Origin: Beverwykella pulmonaria
Taxonomy: Eukaryota > Ascomycota > Dothideomycetes > Pleosporales > Melanommataceae
DNA length: 64,000 bases
Direction: 5' to 3'
Assembly: GCA_001599595.1 (NCBI GenBank)
Contig: BCHH01000009.1
Coordinates: 236,099 to 300,098 of the forward strand
Under the pieces are notes generated by a model, which was not told where the DNA came from, made no database searches, and saw only the letters and a program-made list of their open reading frames with translations. Made by a program: the position numbers and the translations under genes. Below, piece after piece: positions 23,855 through 36,149 of the stretch (the first letter of the stretch is position 1; every line of letters begins with the position of its first letter).

Positions 23855-24638
23855 GATGGGAAGCACGGGAGTGTGGTGGAGAGAAAAAAGCGCCGAAGCT
23901 TACGTAGTCCTTGTTGAGCACAAAGTAGACGCTTGGTTCGCTCTGGAAGGTGAGAGAGGCTGAAGAGGAAGAATGACGGCAGGCATCCAATGTACACTGT
24001 TATGACAATGAGAAGCTGTTAGGTCTACTTAAGAAGGCTAACGCGATGTATAAACACATAGAATGATAGCAGGTGCCGGAATAATCACCTCAGTTAACAG
24101 AGCTCAAGGTGGGGTCGCCCTCCCCTGCTCAGCCCCCAGCCTTCAACTTTCGCTTAAGAGGGCATATTAGGCTAGCGTTGGGAAATCCTGGAACAAGATG
24201 ACATGCGTGCCTGTAATCTTGGAATGCACTCTAAATCGTATTGGCTCGGACTAGAATAAAGAATGTGAAGTTGGGAGCCTGTGCTCTCATGGCACTGTAA
24301 GAGAGAATGAAAAAAAATCTTTTGCTATTAGGAGAGAGTGCTCAAGTTATTATGCTCCACAAAACTTTCTATTTCTTTATCGACCTGTTAGTACCACAGG
24401 CCATTAACCTATAGCAAATATTAGGGACAATCACGCTTCTACCTCAGGTTAGGCGTCCTAGAACTACTATACAACCTTGAGAGCTCTAAGAACGTATTTA
24501 ATTTAGTCAACCGAATTGGGGTGGGAGCGAAAGTTTCTGGGAGCACCAATGTCAAGTATATGCTGCCCAGATTTAAAAACCGAATTCCATGTAAAAGTAC
24601 GCATGTCCCGAAGCGAGTGGAGCTAATATCCGCTCGCA
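23855..24638. other. Intergenic gap
   Basis: About 780 bp between the F-box start and the stop of the ankyrin-HET gene. No gene or repeat recognised. Confidence 0.45.
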
Positions 24639-27600
24639 CTAACGAACTGTATATTCCACGACACCATCCTTATTTTCGAAAATCGCATACTCGTCAAGAT
24701 CAAAAAGCATGCATCCGCCCACCATGGTCCACAACCCCTCCCCAGTTTTTCTCATAACAAACGGATACAATCCACCCGGCAAGAACACCACTTCATCACC
24801 TGGCATTGTCCCCGGCGGCGCAAGACCCATAGACCCCTCAACAGTCGTGTACAGTGCCCTTCCAAAACAGATCGTCTCGATAGAACTGGTAATTGATGTT
24901 ATCCCTTTCTCTGCATCCTCTTTACTATACTTCGCACCAGCCCAGGCACACCACGCACGCTCAACCTCTATCTCTTCAAAAAGCTCTGGAAGGGCAGTGC
25001 CCATGATACCAGCTCCCTCGCGGAAATACCATGTTATAAAGTCAATAATACACCACATGGTAGGCCGCGGTTTAGGACGTGTGACGTCGAAATCGTTGGA
25101 GTTCGTGATTGTGGTTGCAAAGGCAAGGAGTATCGATTCCGGGAACTTTTTCCGGGGAGCGATACCAACAGCAATCTTCTCCCAACTTCGAAACACATCG
25201 GTGAAGAGTGTGGTGCCGACCATGTAAGATGGAGATGGGACTAGCTCTAGGCCGACGTCAAGGACTGTCGCGACCTGTTTACCTTCGATGATGAGGTCAT
25301 TCTTATGGAAACGTGTGCTTGACGGGATATTCCATGGCCAGCCACCGCTATAAAGGCCGCTACCAAAAATCCGGTTCAGTGGCGCTGTGGGTTTGTTGAC
25401 ACTGTAATCTGGGACCCACGAAGGGAGATCAGAACGCCGCTTGTAGGTTCCAAGCCAATGCAGCACATCCAAGCATTTTGAGGATGTGATGATGGCCCGT
25501 GTGAAGTCCCGATAGACATCCGCAACGCTGAGACGGTAGTCTACTGGCATGATTGGCATCTCAGCTAGACCCAGCAGTGCGTAGACTTCATCGAGTGGGT
25601 CCTCGGTTTCGCAAAAGCGAGTGTATTCAAAGACATTTTTCATTCTCGACCCTTTTTTCAGATTCATTAGGGTGTGCGCGTGGGTTGGAGGATCTATGCC
25701 TCGCAAAAGATGATGTCTGCTGCCATAGAATCCAGAAGGTCTTAACAATTCCTTCAGTTCTTGGCTGTCATTACCACAAAGCACCACTGCCTTCTTTGCT
25801 AGCGCGATCTCCTGCACGCCCCACGTTCGGCTGAACCATTTTCGTGAACACAATTTTGCGAGAGCCTCCCGCGTCTGCCTCGGGTAATGGGGCGGATTGA
25901 TATGTGAATCGTTGTGGAAGTCGTTACCCTTCCTCTCCACTCGCCCTGCGGCGTAGTCTTCGCAGTACTGGTGCCACTCCGCAACGTGTTGGAACACAAG
26001 ATGTGAATCTTGTGCTTCTTCGCCTAACCAGATAAGAACTTGAGTTGCGCACTCGTAGATACGGCCCATAATGGACACCTGTTGGTTTCGTTCCTCTGCA
26101 TCTGACTCATTGATGCAGAGTGCATCCACCCCTGGTGCCAAACTGTTAGCAGGGGCCACTTGTCTAGTATGCAAAACGTGACCCTAAACTTACACAATGC
26201 GCGCGGCATATTCAATGTACGCAGGGTGTAGAGGGCCTTCCAGAGGTTTGCTGTGATAGATACTGGGTGGCCATCCAACGAAACGGAGACCTTTGGGGAG
26301 GGATCATTTCGTACATATGAGACAGCCTCATATGAGGGCATTTCTGAAAGGTGTGAAGAAACAAGACGGCATATAAGCGGGTTCTTTTCCGATAGTGAAG
26401 GCTCGAGAACGATGTATCTGAATGCTTGTGGTCCACTGAAGGTCTTATACCAATTACTCGTATTCGCAGAATTAGATGTTAAATCTTCCGTCGCTTCGAA
26501 GAAGGGGATAGGAGTAATTGGAACGAGGCCAGAAATGCTATCTATATCCTTTATGATAACATCTCGGTCTATAGCTCTTCCCTCTCCAATACCTGCATTG
26601 CCAATGTCGCCATCCGTTCCGGTGTGGGAGTGACTGCTTGAGGCAAGCTCTTTCAATGGAAAATACCATTTATTATTTTTGTAATCTGGCGGATATTTCA
26701 TTTCCCACCCAGATGCCTCTTGCGCAACAGTAGCATCTCTTTCAGCTTCATAGTGAAGAAGCAAAGCGGCAATCTTCACTTGTTTGCAGCCAATCCCCCA
26801 GTTCTGAGATGTCTCCGTCTTTAGAAACTCCAATGCTGTCCGAGGTAGGCCTGGACAGGCGGGATCTGCACCATGCTTCAGAAGCAACTCAACAGCTTCC
26901 ACATTGAGCTCTTGACAAGCGCGTTGCAAGAAATTGATGCTCTTCTCTGAGCCTGGATGCCAGGGAAAAATTAAGTTGATATCGGAACCATACCCAGTAA
27001 CCAAATACTCCAGCATCTCTAAATTGCCCCCTTTTACTCTCATTGCGCTGAACACGGTGTACCCGAAGTCACCCATTGCAAGAGAAGGCCGGCCCTTTTC
27101 CACAAGATACCGCATCAAGTCTAATTTTCCCTTCTCCACAGCATGCTTTTGAAATCTGGCATAATCGATGTGACTCCCATATTCAGCGAGCAAGCGCACG
27201 ATTTCCAGGTTTTCACAAATCGGCACGTTTTCCAGCCGGCCGCCACGGTCCAGGAGTCGTTTTAATAAATCGACATGATCCATCTTCGCACAAGTTTCCA
27301 TGACTTGCTCTACATCATCTTGATTTGCACCAGCATCAATCAGCATTTCGCAGAACCCTAACACATTCTTTTGGTAGTAGTCGGTGTGCATGCGATGCTG
27401 ATTTCCGCACTTCAAGGCCGCTTCGATAGCGCTAACCGGCGTTTCCCAATTTGAGGTGTAGTACCTGCATTTTTTATGCACCACACACTTGGCCGCCACA
27501 TCAGCCCCAAGCTCCAGGAGTCGCTGTGCAGTGTCTTTCTTCAAGCCAGCAGATGCTGCGTGAAGCGCATATCGGAACATGTCAATAGGAATATCAGGTC

Positions 27601-28483
27601 CTGCATCGAGTGGTGCACCGATAGAGAGCATCTTATCCACTATTTCCATCTCACCTTGAAAGCAAGCGACATGGAAAAATCTAATAAGACTTAAACTCTT
27701 GGGATTGCATTTTAGGCCCATATCCAAAAGGCGCATAATGATCGGTCCGTACTTTTCGGAGAGCGGGTATGACAGGAAAGAATAGCCTGTCCCACCTGCT
27801 TGAAGAGCGAGACGTGCATCCATTGTGATCTCTAGAAGATTGCAGTGAGCCGGGCTGTCCGATGGTTCAAGTCCAGGATGCGCTTTTGAGGTCCCATATG
27901 CCGCATGCAGAGTTGACCAACCTGCGCCATTCTCAAGTAGAAGGTTAAAAGTTCTGATATGAGTCCCTACGCATGCAAAGTAAAGTGGGGTGTTGCCCTT
28001 CTCGTCCAGAGATTTGACGTCGGCGCCATGAGAGATCAAGAGCCGAATATATTCCACGAAACTATCAGCATCTCTTTTTCCCGACCAGTGGGAGGCAGCT
28101 CCAATTGCCAATTGTAAGGCATCCGGTATGCTATGCAAGATGGAACTGCTGCTGTCCCTCTCCAGTAAGTATCTGACGACCTTCCAGTTCTCCGTCTTGA
28201 TAGCTTTTCTCAAGGCTTGCACATGGTAGGTTCTGAAGCTAGGGACGCCAATGCCTATCGAAAAGCATTCGTTTAGAAGCGAAATCTCCTGCTCGAAAAG
28301 AACGCGGTCGCCACGTTTTCCATCTTTGCCAGCAATGTCGAGGAGAGTCAAACCTGCAATGTATGCATCTCGTGGCTGTGCTGTATTTAGGCTGCCGTCA
28401 GGATCGTAACTTCGAACTATGTCAATGAGGATAAAACCTTCATCTGATTCTGTCTCAACAAGTTCAGTCGGATAAAGATGCAT
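24639..28483 (-). CDS. Ankyrin-repeat protein fused to a C-terminal HET domain
   Basis: Exons 28483-26194 and 26131-24639, joined in phase 1 (GTAAGT donor, GCTAAC branch, CAG acceptor), give 1260 aa. Splicing rebuilds the HET motif as RALWVDALCINESD, strong support for the join. Residues about 90-600 hold degenerate ankyrin repeats (GNTPLYFACVGTHIRTFNLL, AVELLLKHGADP, MLEYLVTGYGSDI). The HET domain starts near residue 690 with YEAVSYVRNDP, where most relatives have SYVWGDP, then RIYECATQVLIWLGEE, KWFSRTWGVQEIALA and the distal DEVYALLGLA. The C-terminus (FGRALYTTVEGSMGLAPPG) matches the usual HET-gene tail. Ankyrin before HET is the less common order. An extra 5' exon in 28530-28712 is possible. 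Likely role: incompatibility or self/non-self response, by family only. Confidence 0.88.
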
Positions 28484-29919
28484 GCTTGTTTAGCGCAGTT
28501 ATAACAGGATAACAGCGGTGAAGAAATTGAGGATGAGATGATGGACGCAATACCTCTGGTGTGTGAGGTAGGAAGCAGAGGCTCGGCAGACCGAAACCCA
28601 ATCTGTCATATTCATAAATCAGAGTTGTTCTTGGCGCGCATCGTGTAAAGGATCGTACATTTGATGGATCTGTTGATGTCAACCATCTAGATTGCCCCCA
28701 CAATTGAGACACAATTGTTAAACAAGTGGGGCTGTAATTGCCTTTACAAGGTGCCTATACTGACGATTTTTTTGGTGTTGGAGTAACGCAAAAATGCCAC
28801 GCAAAAGCGCGCTGATTGAGGTGTTGCCTCCACCTGGTTGTAGCACGCCGCAATTATATCCAAGTCGCTGCCCCCCTCTCTTAGCTTTAGTCGTACGCCA
28901 AGGCTATCCTCATCCACAGCCGCGGCAACTTCAACGCTACACCCTGCAGCCGTTACCTGGCTATCTACAATTGTACTAGCAAGTTCCTCTATTATGCTAG
29001 CTGCATCTCGCTCTACTCTTGGTTGGGTGGTGCCTGCTCCAACTGCGTCCACAGTGACTATGGTGCTATCTGTACCAATAGCGGAGGAACAATTGCAAGC
29101 TCTCGTATAATGACTACACTTGTAAGATGGGCCGCCGCCGCTCCCAGTCTCTGAGCTGCTTAAAGGGTGGTAGTCCTAAGGGCAATGGTACTGCTCTACA
29201 ACGCTCTACCAAGTCTGGAGGTGCTGCTTAGCATTTAGGTTCTATAACGTACGTACTCGATCACTATGTGATTAGCATGTGGCATTATCATCTTAAGTCT
29301 TTCCTAGGTTTTCCTTGGTTATTTTTTGCAGACATTTATAGCAATAGGATAAGTCTCTAGCATGGCTATGAGCATTAAACTTATTATTTTATTGACAACT
29401 TTGTATGTCGTACAATGCAACAACAGAATTAACAATATACTTTAGGTGGCGGACTGCTACACAGTTGATTAAATTGTTCACGTTTGTCATTTTCCTCGGT
29501 TACAGAATCAGGATTTAGTTTTGTCCCTTCACCAGTTAACAGTCTGCTGTAGGCGGCCATGCATCGCACAGTGCATCTCTGAATCATGGCGTTGAGACAA
29601 ACACACAGACAGGCGGGTGGCCGAGAAGGAACGTAGGAAAATGAAGCTTTCATTTTCTTATTAGATTACGTAGGTATCATCTGTAAACGTATGAAATGTT
29701 TAGCATCAACATGGTTAACAAAAGTCGTGAATCATGAAATCACACCCCTAGTTTACCCCCCCCTCGGCTGATCCCTCTCAACACATTCCAAAATCCCGTC
29801 CTGCAACCTCTTCCCTCCCAACCCCTGATTGCCCTCCCCTGTATTCTGATTCTCCCCAAAGGCACTCTGCAACTTCCATAACCCACCATCCCCCAACCCT
29901 CTATGCAGCAACCCATGGC
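28484..29919. other. Gene-poor gap, possible 5' exon and transposon debris
   Basis: 28530-28712 (-) has an 82-codon open frame with the patch TTLIYEYDRLGFGLP that might be an upstream exon of the ankyrin-HET gene, but no convincing phase-correct splice joins it. 28740-29230 carries a short open frame on each strand; the plus strand includes a Cys-rich patch and a Gly/Ser/Arg-rich ending that resembles mobile-element debris. Neither is supported as a gene. Confidence 0.35.
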
Positions 29920-32129
29920 CTATGCTACCTCCCTAGTATCACCATCAACCAGCCCCTGCTCCGCCACACCCTCTAACCTCTCAATCAAATCTACATAATT
30001 CCATGATGGCTTCGTAGAATAACAACTCTGCATCTCCCCCATCCCCCCTAATCCTAATCCTAATCCCAATCCCAAATCCACAAACTCCCCTCCATTCCCC
30101 CCTGCATGTTCCAACCCGGCCGGATTAAGCAACGTAAGAGATGGGCCATTCGAGTTATAATTTTCGTAAGTGCTGAGATCGATAGCGGGTTCCAGACAAC
30201 CCGAGAGAATGATATGTCCGCCATTGAAGTCAATTTCATTGGGGTCGTGGTGATACTCCTGATGCTGGAAGTCCTGCGAGTGCGCAAGACTGGGTATAGA
30301 TGGCTGCGTGAAATCCGTCATGCTCTGCATCGCCACTGAACTCGGGTGCGGGAAATCGTTCATGCCCTCCAGCGTTATCGCTGACAGACTATCCAGGTCC
30401 AGCTGCGGTGGATGTTGAGCGTATGGCTGCTGGTGGAAATCCATCGGTAGAGACGTGTACAGCAACAATGGAGGGGTGCATGTCGTGTTGTTCGTGCACA
30501 CCTTGGAGGTTTGCAGAGAGCCCACTTCCTCCGGCTTGATACAGAGCTGCTGGTGCTGTGTCTCGACCAGCCGTGCGAATCGGACGACACGCCAAATCGT
30601 TTTCCCGGGCTCATTCGATGTCTTCGTCTGGTTGAAGCGCCAGAGCACAGTAAGGAAACAGCAATGTCTCCCTGTATCCCTCTCAACCCCATAGATGTCC
30701 TGCACCGCCGTCATATACTGCAACGATCTCCGCACGTGAGTCTCGGCCTTGCTCCTCGGGCCCGCGTCTTCAGATAGTTGTGCGTCCCTCAAGGTCTTGC
30801 CTAAGCTATATAAGCGCTCCGCCCAGAACTTACTTCCGAAGGGAACAAAGATTCGGCCGGTTTCTGCCTGGTACTCTGGCTTTTGCTCATCGTACTGATC
30901 TACGAGCGTCTTATTGTCGTAGAAGCGCGTGCGGCTCTGCAGCGGCTCGAAGACGGAGAGATCGTTGTGGCTCTTGAGGACAAAGTCGATGGCCAGTTTA
31001 TCAGACTTGTGGGGTACTTCTGTCATAATCTTGATCGAGGAGTCGCAGACGAGGACTTGTCGGTCCTTCCATTTATCCGTGCAATGGAAGTTGAGCTCGG
31101 GGTATTGTTTGTGCCATGATGTTGTGTCGGTGACTTGTAGATCTCCTCGTCGAGGATTGTCGCCCAGCTGGGTATAGTGGTGCACGATGTCCTTGTGCTC
31201 GTCGTGGACATGCATGGTGAAGTTGATCACCATAGATGGGGTGTCAGCTTCGGGTACTGACCCGGACTGGATCTTGGCCGGGACATTGGCAGATGATAGA
31301 GTGTCAACGCCGGGCCATAAATTCATGTCGGCTTGGGAGGAGAACTCATACTCGGAATCTTGTGAGCAGCGTCGATGGGGGCTTCGCAGATGACTGAGAT
31401 GAGAGCTGACATGACGGCACTTTCTTCCACTCAAGTCTGGGTTGGACATGTACATCAAGACTGCTCTAGTCAGTAACGGACTAGCCGCACGAGTTCATAC
31501 AAAGCTTACGTTGTGGCTCATTGACCAATAAGTTCTTGAGGACCTGAATGTGACTCGACACTTGCTTTCTCGTCCGAGTCTCCCCAGTGTCCCTCATGAT
31601 CGAATCCGCAATAAGTTCATTCCGACCACGAAGTTTTCCATCAAGCATACGCTTTCCACGACCCATAGGTGGCCATCGCACCAAGCCTGCAGCAATCAGC
31701 CCACCGCTCGACACACGATAGAATGACAAACAAAAGCGAACCTGTGAAGAATGCGCGTTCGAGAGTGTCTGACCATTTCGGCTCTTTCTCCTTTGCGTTC
31801 TGAGGTTGTCGATCTCGATACTTTTGATACTTCTCGCACTGGGCTAGTAATTGTAGCAACCTCTTCGTTTCATGCTCGATTTGAGTCTCCGATTTCTCGC
31901 CGCTTAGTTGAGATGTGATGTTACCGGTGAGATAGCTAGCTCCCGGTTCGTGGGGGTAGGCATTCTCTGCTGGAGATTGTTCACGCTTCCGCGATGAGGT
32001 ACCATCATAATATTCGTGCCGTCTGTTGTCAGATTGTTCTTGTAGTACTTGTCTTGGTATCGGTGTGTCTGGATCTGGCAAAGCTGGAGCATTCGACGGC
32101 ACAACACATGAACGATGGTGAAGTTCCAT
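29920..32129 (-). CDS. abaA-like: TEA/ATTS-domain transcription factor (AbaA/TEC1 family)
   Basis: Exons 32129-31742, 31686-31510 and 31460-29920 give 701 aa. The TEA DNA-binding domain is residues about 115-188, split over the first two exons: [12 protein letters not shown], then [31 protein letters not shown] and the invariant [13 protein letters not shown]. The first intron uses a non-standard GTTCGC donor but restores [12 protein letters not shown] exactly. C-terminal features also match AbaA/TEC1 proteins: [15 protein letters not shown] and [18 protein letters not shown]. In filamentous ascomycetes AbaA works between BrlA and WetA in conidiophore maturation and binds CATTCY sites; this is family knowledge. 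The C-terminus is Gln/Pro-rich, with a [12 protein letters not shown] run. A Leu-rich stretch ([20 protein letters not shown]) precedes the TEA domain. Confidence 0.9.
30047..30076 (-). repeat. Six-base repeat coding a Gly-Leu run
   Basis: On the plus strand CCTAAT/CCCAAT hexamers are repeated; on the coding strand they read GGA/GGG TT(A/G), giving alternating Gly-Leu near the C-terminus of the TEA factor. It resembles telomere repeats only by chance. Confidence 0.7.
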
Positions 32130-32984
32130 TGGTGGCAGGAATGCTTATAGCTGAAAACAATGGAATTTTAAGGATCTCTGAGGAAAGGAACGTATGGAGG
32201 TGTTCAAAGAATGACTGTTGGGAAGAAGAAATGTAGGTGGCAAGCAAGAAATGTGGGTGAGAATCAAGTTATGATATAGCGAGACCAGACGGCCAGTCAG
32301 GAGGGCACAATTTGCCTTTCCAAGGGCACAAGTTACCATTGAGATGGAGCCGTTACCACGGTGGCTTAACGGCGAGTTGAAATTAGGCTAACACACTACA
32401 GAATCAAATCGTTACTAGTACCATTTCGCTTGCCGTCCATTTAATTACTTCCTACGACTTGATACTTTCGGGAATGTCAACACTGCTTCGTCGGAAATGG
32501 TTAGTGAGATGATCAAGGGTATGAGCAATAACCGATTGTCCAAAGATCATCTGATTGGAGAATTCCCGCTCCTATATTTTGTGCTAGGGAGGCGAGGCAC
32601 GGAATGCTCTGGATTTGAAGAATGTCAGCGGCCGAAAACAACTAATTACGTTACGGGCGCCTTGAGTCCTCGGCATATGAGCGCATTAGGATCGACGAAA
32701 GTTTTTCTCGTCTAAGGTATTGGGAGCAAGGCAGCAAACGCGGTGTGGTGGCCATGCGCTTGATTCAGACCTGTGTAGGCAGCGAAATTTCCTGCCACGG
32801 ATAACGGAGATTTTCCTATCGTAAGCCAAGTGGGGTGTGACGCTGATGTCTTAAGTATATAGGCAAAAGGGCGAACTCAGGCAGCCTCGCGTTCTTAGTC
32901 AGGAAAGCAAGGGATGCTCAAGGGACCTGATGGTGTCGCGCCGTGGTGTCGTGCCGCAAATTTTACCAAAACACGCTTGTTCGT
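32130..32984. other. Intergenic: TEA-factor promoter and Mrd1 3' flank
   Basis: About 850 bp with no supported gene. The part next to 32129 is the upstream region of the TEA factor. Confidence 0.45.
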
Positions 32985-35826
32985 TCAAGTATCGCCTAGA
33001 TCATCGTCGTTGCTTGAGACGTTAAACTTTTTCCGCCCACCGCCTGTGAGGCGTTGAAGGGCGACCTTATTGGCCTGTGCTCCAACCTTCTGCTGCATTT
33101 TCTCAAGCTCCTTCTCTGGGTCATCGGTTTCGGCTTCAGCAAAAGCGAGGACGAGACGCCGACCTAGCAAATGAGTGTTGCGAAGGGCCTCCATCGCGTT
33201 GGCTGCATCTCGTTTCGTGGCGAATTCCGCGAAACCAAAGCCACGTGACGACGAGTCGAACTTTTTCGGCACCCTGACAGACCGCAGGGATCCGTAAGGG
33301 GCGAACAATGCTCGAACATCCTTCTTCTGGACTGGAATTAGTAGATGAAATCTTGTAAGTTGACTTTTATATAGGGACTTACTCCGGCTTCGAAAGGCAG
33401 ATTCTTGATCATAATCTTGGTTCCGGCTGCTTTCTTTGCTGCATCCTCCTTTCGGCGTTCTTCTGCTGCATCAACGCCTTTGTGTGAGGCCTTGATCTGC
33501 AGCTTGTGTCCCTCCAGATCATAATTGTCCATCGCCTTTAAAGCCAGTTGAGCAGCTTCAGCATTATTGAATTCGACAAACCCGAAGCCCATTGACAATA
33601 CACCTCGTTTTGGATCGACCTTGGTCTTCACCCTTGCACTACGGAAGCCATCGAGCGGAGAGAAGGTCTGGCTGAGGAGCTCTGTCGTTGTTGAAAAATT
33701 CAAGTTGCGTACATAGAGAGTTGCGGTGGATGTGGATTCTGGCCCTGGTGCGTCCTGAAGCAAGTCTGTTGCTGAGAGCTTGGGTCCGGGCTTTTCGAGA
33801 GATACGGGTTGAGATGGACTAGGAGCCACGAAGTTCTCCTTGAATAGAGCTTTCGGTGCCTTCTCCAAGTACAGGATCGAGTCTTTCATTTTCTTGTATG
33901 CCAGAGACACGAAGGCAGATTTCGCTTCGGCAGAGTTAGAGAATTCAACAATGGCTGTCATGCCAGCAGGGGGCATAAGGAATTGCTTCACAGTGCCGTG
34001 CTCCTCGAATAACTTCCGGATTTCGTCTGGTTGAGTGCGGTGAGGAATATTTTTCACAAGGATGGCGATGTCGCCTTTGGAACTCTTTTTGAATGCTTCA
34101 AGATCAACGCCATGTTGAGCAAAGTAGTTTTTGGTCTCCTGAATGATGTGGGTTTCCGCATGAGCTTGCTTAACAGCTGCGTCGGATGAAGTTGGGTCCA
34201 GTAGTTCTGCTTTGCTGATGCCCATACGGTCCGCCACGGTGGACATGACTGCATCAGCCTACTTAACATTAGCAAGTATTCAAACGAGGCCAAATATTGG
34301 TCTCACATTGAGGTAGAGCGAGTTCCAATTGAAGGTTTGCTTCGCGGCCTCGGTCTTTCTCTTGATCTCCCTCTGTTTTTTCAGCGGTAGTTTGGCAATT
34401 GCAAATTCGTCAAGTGTGTTGTCCTTCTTTGAATTCGCGGATATTATGTGGAGGAGACGACCCTGAAATATTGTGCCGTCGTTGTCAAGATAAGCTTCCA
34501 CAGCCTGGTCAGGGTCCTGGAACTGTACAAATGCAAATCCTTTCCCTTTCCCATCGCTCTTTTTGATGGGGACATGGACCTGTTCGCTGTTAGCGGTGTG
34601 CCCCGGAAACGTGTGCAGTAGTTCGCAGCATTGGATTCTTGCGATTCAGATAAGAGAGACATCTACTAAAATACTCTCCAAGGTGACCTCATATGCAAAG
34701 CATCAGTTGTCCCTATCTTGGCTATTCATCATAACGAGCGTGAAGTGATAGAAGAAAAGGAAAGTCATCTCACCTCTTCCAAAGACCCGTGCTTCGAAAA
34801 CTGTTCGCGGATATCGTCCTCTGAAACTTCGAAGTGGAGGTTCCGCAGGTAGAGTCTGCCTGTCTGACGAATCTTGTGCTCCTCTAATGGGATAGCTTCT
34901 CCAACCTCGGTGTCTTCTGGCTTTGCAGGTTCTGTCGCCCCATCTTCGATGTCTAGAGATCCGATGGCTTCGTCCTGGGCTGCTGGTGGTTGGGTGATTG
35001 TCCGTGTGACATCGTCATCGTCATCAATCAGATCCAATACCCTGTTTGTGCGAGATCGCAACCAGTCTGCATCAGACACAGGGCCACCGTCGCCTGCCGA
35101 GACCTGCGCCGGTTCGTGTATTACACCTTCTATCTCCTGCTCTTCATCGACGTGCTTGCCTCCTGTTAACATTGATATCGGTAGAGTTTGCGACTCCGTT
35201 GAAGATGTCTTGGTGTCCTGTGTGGGTTTGGCCTTTTTGGTTATGACCTGGTACTCGCCATCGCTTTCACCTTCTGGTTCATTCACTGTTACCGTTGCGT
35301 CCACCACTGGTATCGCTTCAGAAGCAAGCAGGGAATCTTCGTTTGCCCAGCTCTTTAGTTTGGAGGGAGGCTGCATCACGTTGAGGAACTCCTTCAGTTT
35401 CGGGTCTTGCTCTGCCTCATCCCGCTTTCGCTTGAGGGCATTTTCTCTCGGCGGTGGGACATAGTCGTCATTTTTGGAGGCGCTATTCTCCTCTTTTTGC
35501 TGTCTTCGTGACTTGGGCAGGGCTTTGTCGGCTATCTGAATACACATTAGTGACTCAGCCCGTTTGCTGCGGACACAGAGCAGACGTACAGGGCGGGCTG
35601 TCTCGACGTATATCTTGCTCTGGCGTATGAAAGTCTTGTTGAAGTACTTGACGGCCTGGGTGGCATCCTCGGGGGTTTTATATCCCACATAGCCGATGCG
35701 GCGGTGGGGGAAGAACTTGACGTCGGTGACGGTGTACTTGCTGAAGTGCTTCCGCACGTCGTCTTCGGTGAATTTGGGCGGCAGGCCGCGCACGAATATG
35801 CGCGAGGATTCGGGCGCGACGTCCAT
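32985..35826 (-). CDS. MRD1: Multiple RNA-binding domain protein 1 (Mrd1)
   Basis: Binds pre-rRNA and U3 snoRNA in the small-subunit processome and is needed for 18S rRNA release (known for the family). Exons 35826-35590, 35535-34774, 34579-34307, 34258-33383 and 33326-32985 give 829 aa, close to the usual length. Five RRMs are visible with RNP2/RNP1: RIFVRGLPP...IGYVGYKT (N-terminal), RLYLRNLHF...GKGFAFVQF, IAILVKNIP, TLYVRNLNF...SMGFGFVEF and IMIKNLPFE...RGFGFAEF. The ends of exons 4 and 5 join as FEAGKKDVRALF only if the second of two nearby CAG acceptors is used. The first intron is 54 nt and stop-free, so it is easily missed; removing it turns a non-conserved insert into ARPIADKALPKS, the expected family sequence. 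Divergent with the LC8 gene. Confidence 0.95.
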
Positions 35827-36149
35827 TGAGCTGTGGCCTGCTCGCAGTGTGAATATGGGCGTGGTGCAGAAGGTGCAAGTGGAAAAGTGAGAAAGGTCCC
35901 GAAATTTTTCGAACAGGGCAGCGGGCGCTAGCGGCAGAACTTGAAGCGACAGCCCCGGTCAGACCGCTGCGTGGCACCTGCGCAGCCGCTCCAAGACATC
36001 AAAAGGCTCCCATGCTGCCCGAACCTCCGTCGACGACCCGCATCACCAGCATACCAGCCCCAACGGAGAGAGCAACCGCGCATATAATTCTTTTGCTGAA
36101 GCTATCACACCCCTGTCTTTTCAACTACGTCAACGCGCCTACCTTCATC
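35827..36149. promoter_or_regulatory. Bidirectional promoter between Mrd1 and LC8 genes
   Basis: Only 323 bp separate the two start codons, so both promoters and 5' UTRs share this GC-rich stretch. A short upstream ATG frame for the plus-strand gene begins at 36012. No TATA box stands out except a weak ATATAAT near 36078. Confidence 0.6.

Noticed and set aside
28744..29052. 102-codon minus frame
   Set aside because: No recognisable motif and no splice partner; probably mobile-element debris.
30047..30076. Possible interstitial telomere repeat
   Set aside because: Unit is CCTAAT/CCCAAT, not the fungal TTAGGG, and it lies in frame in the TEA gene.
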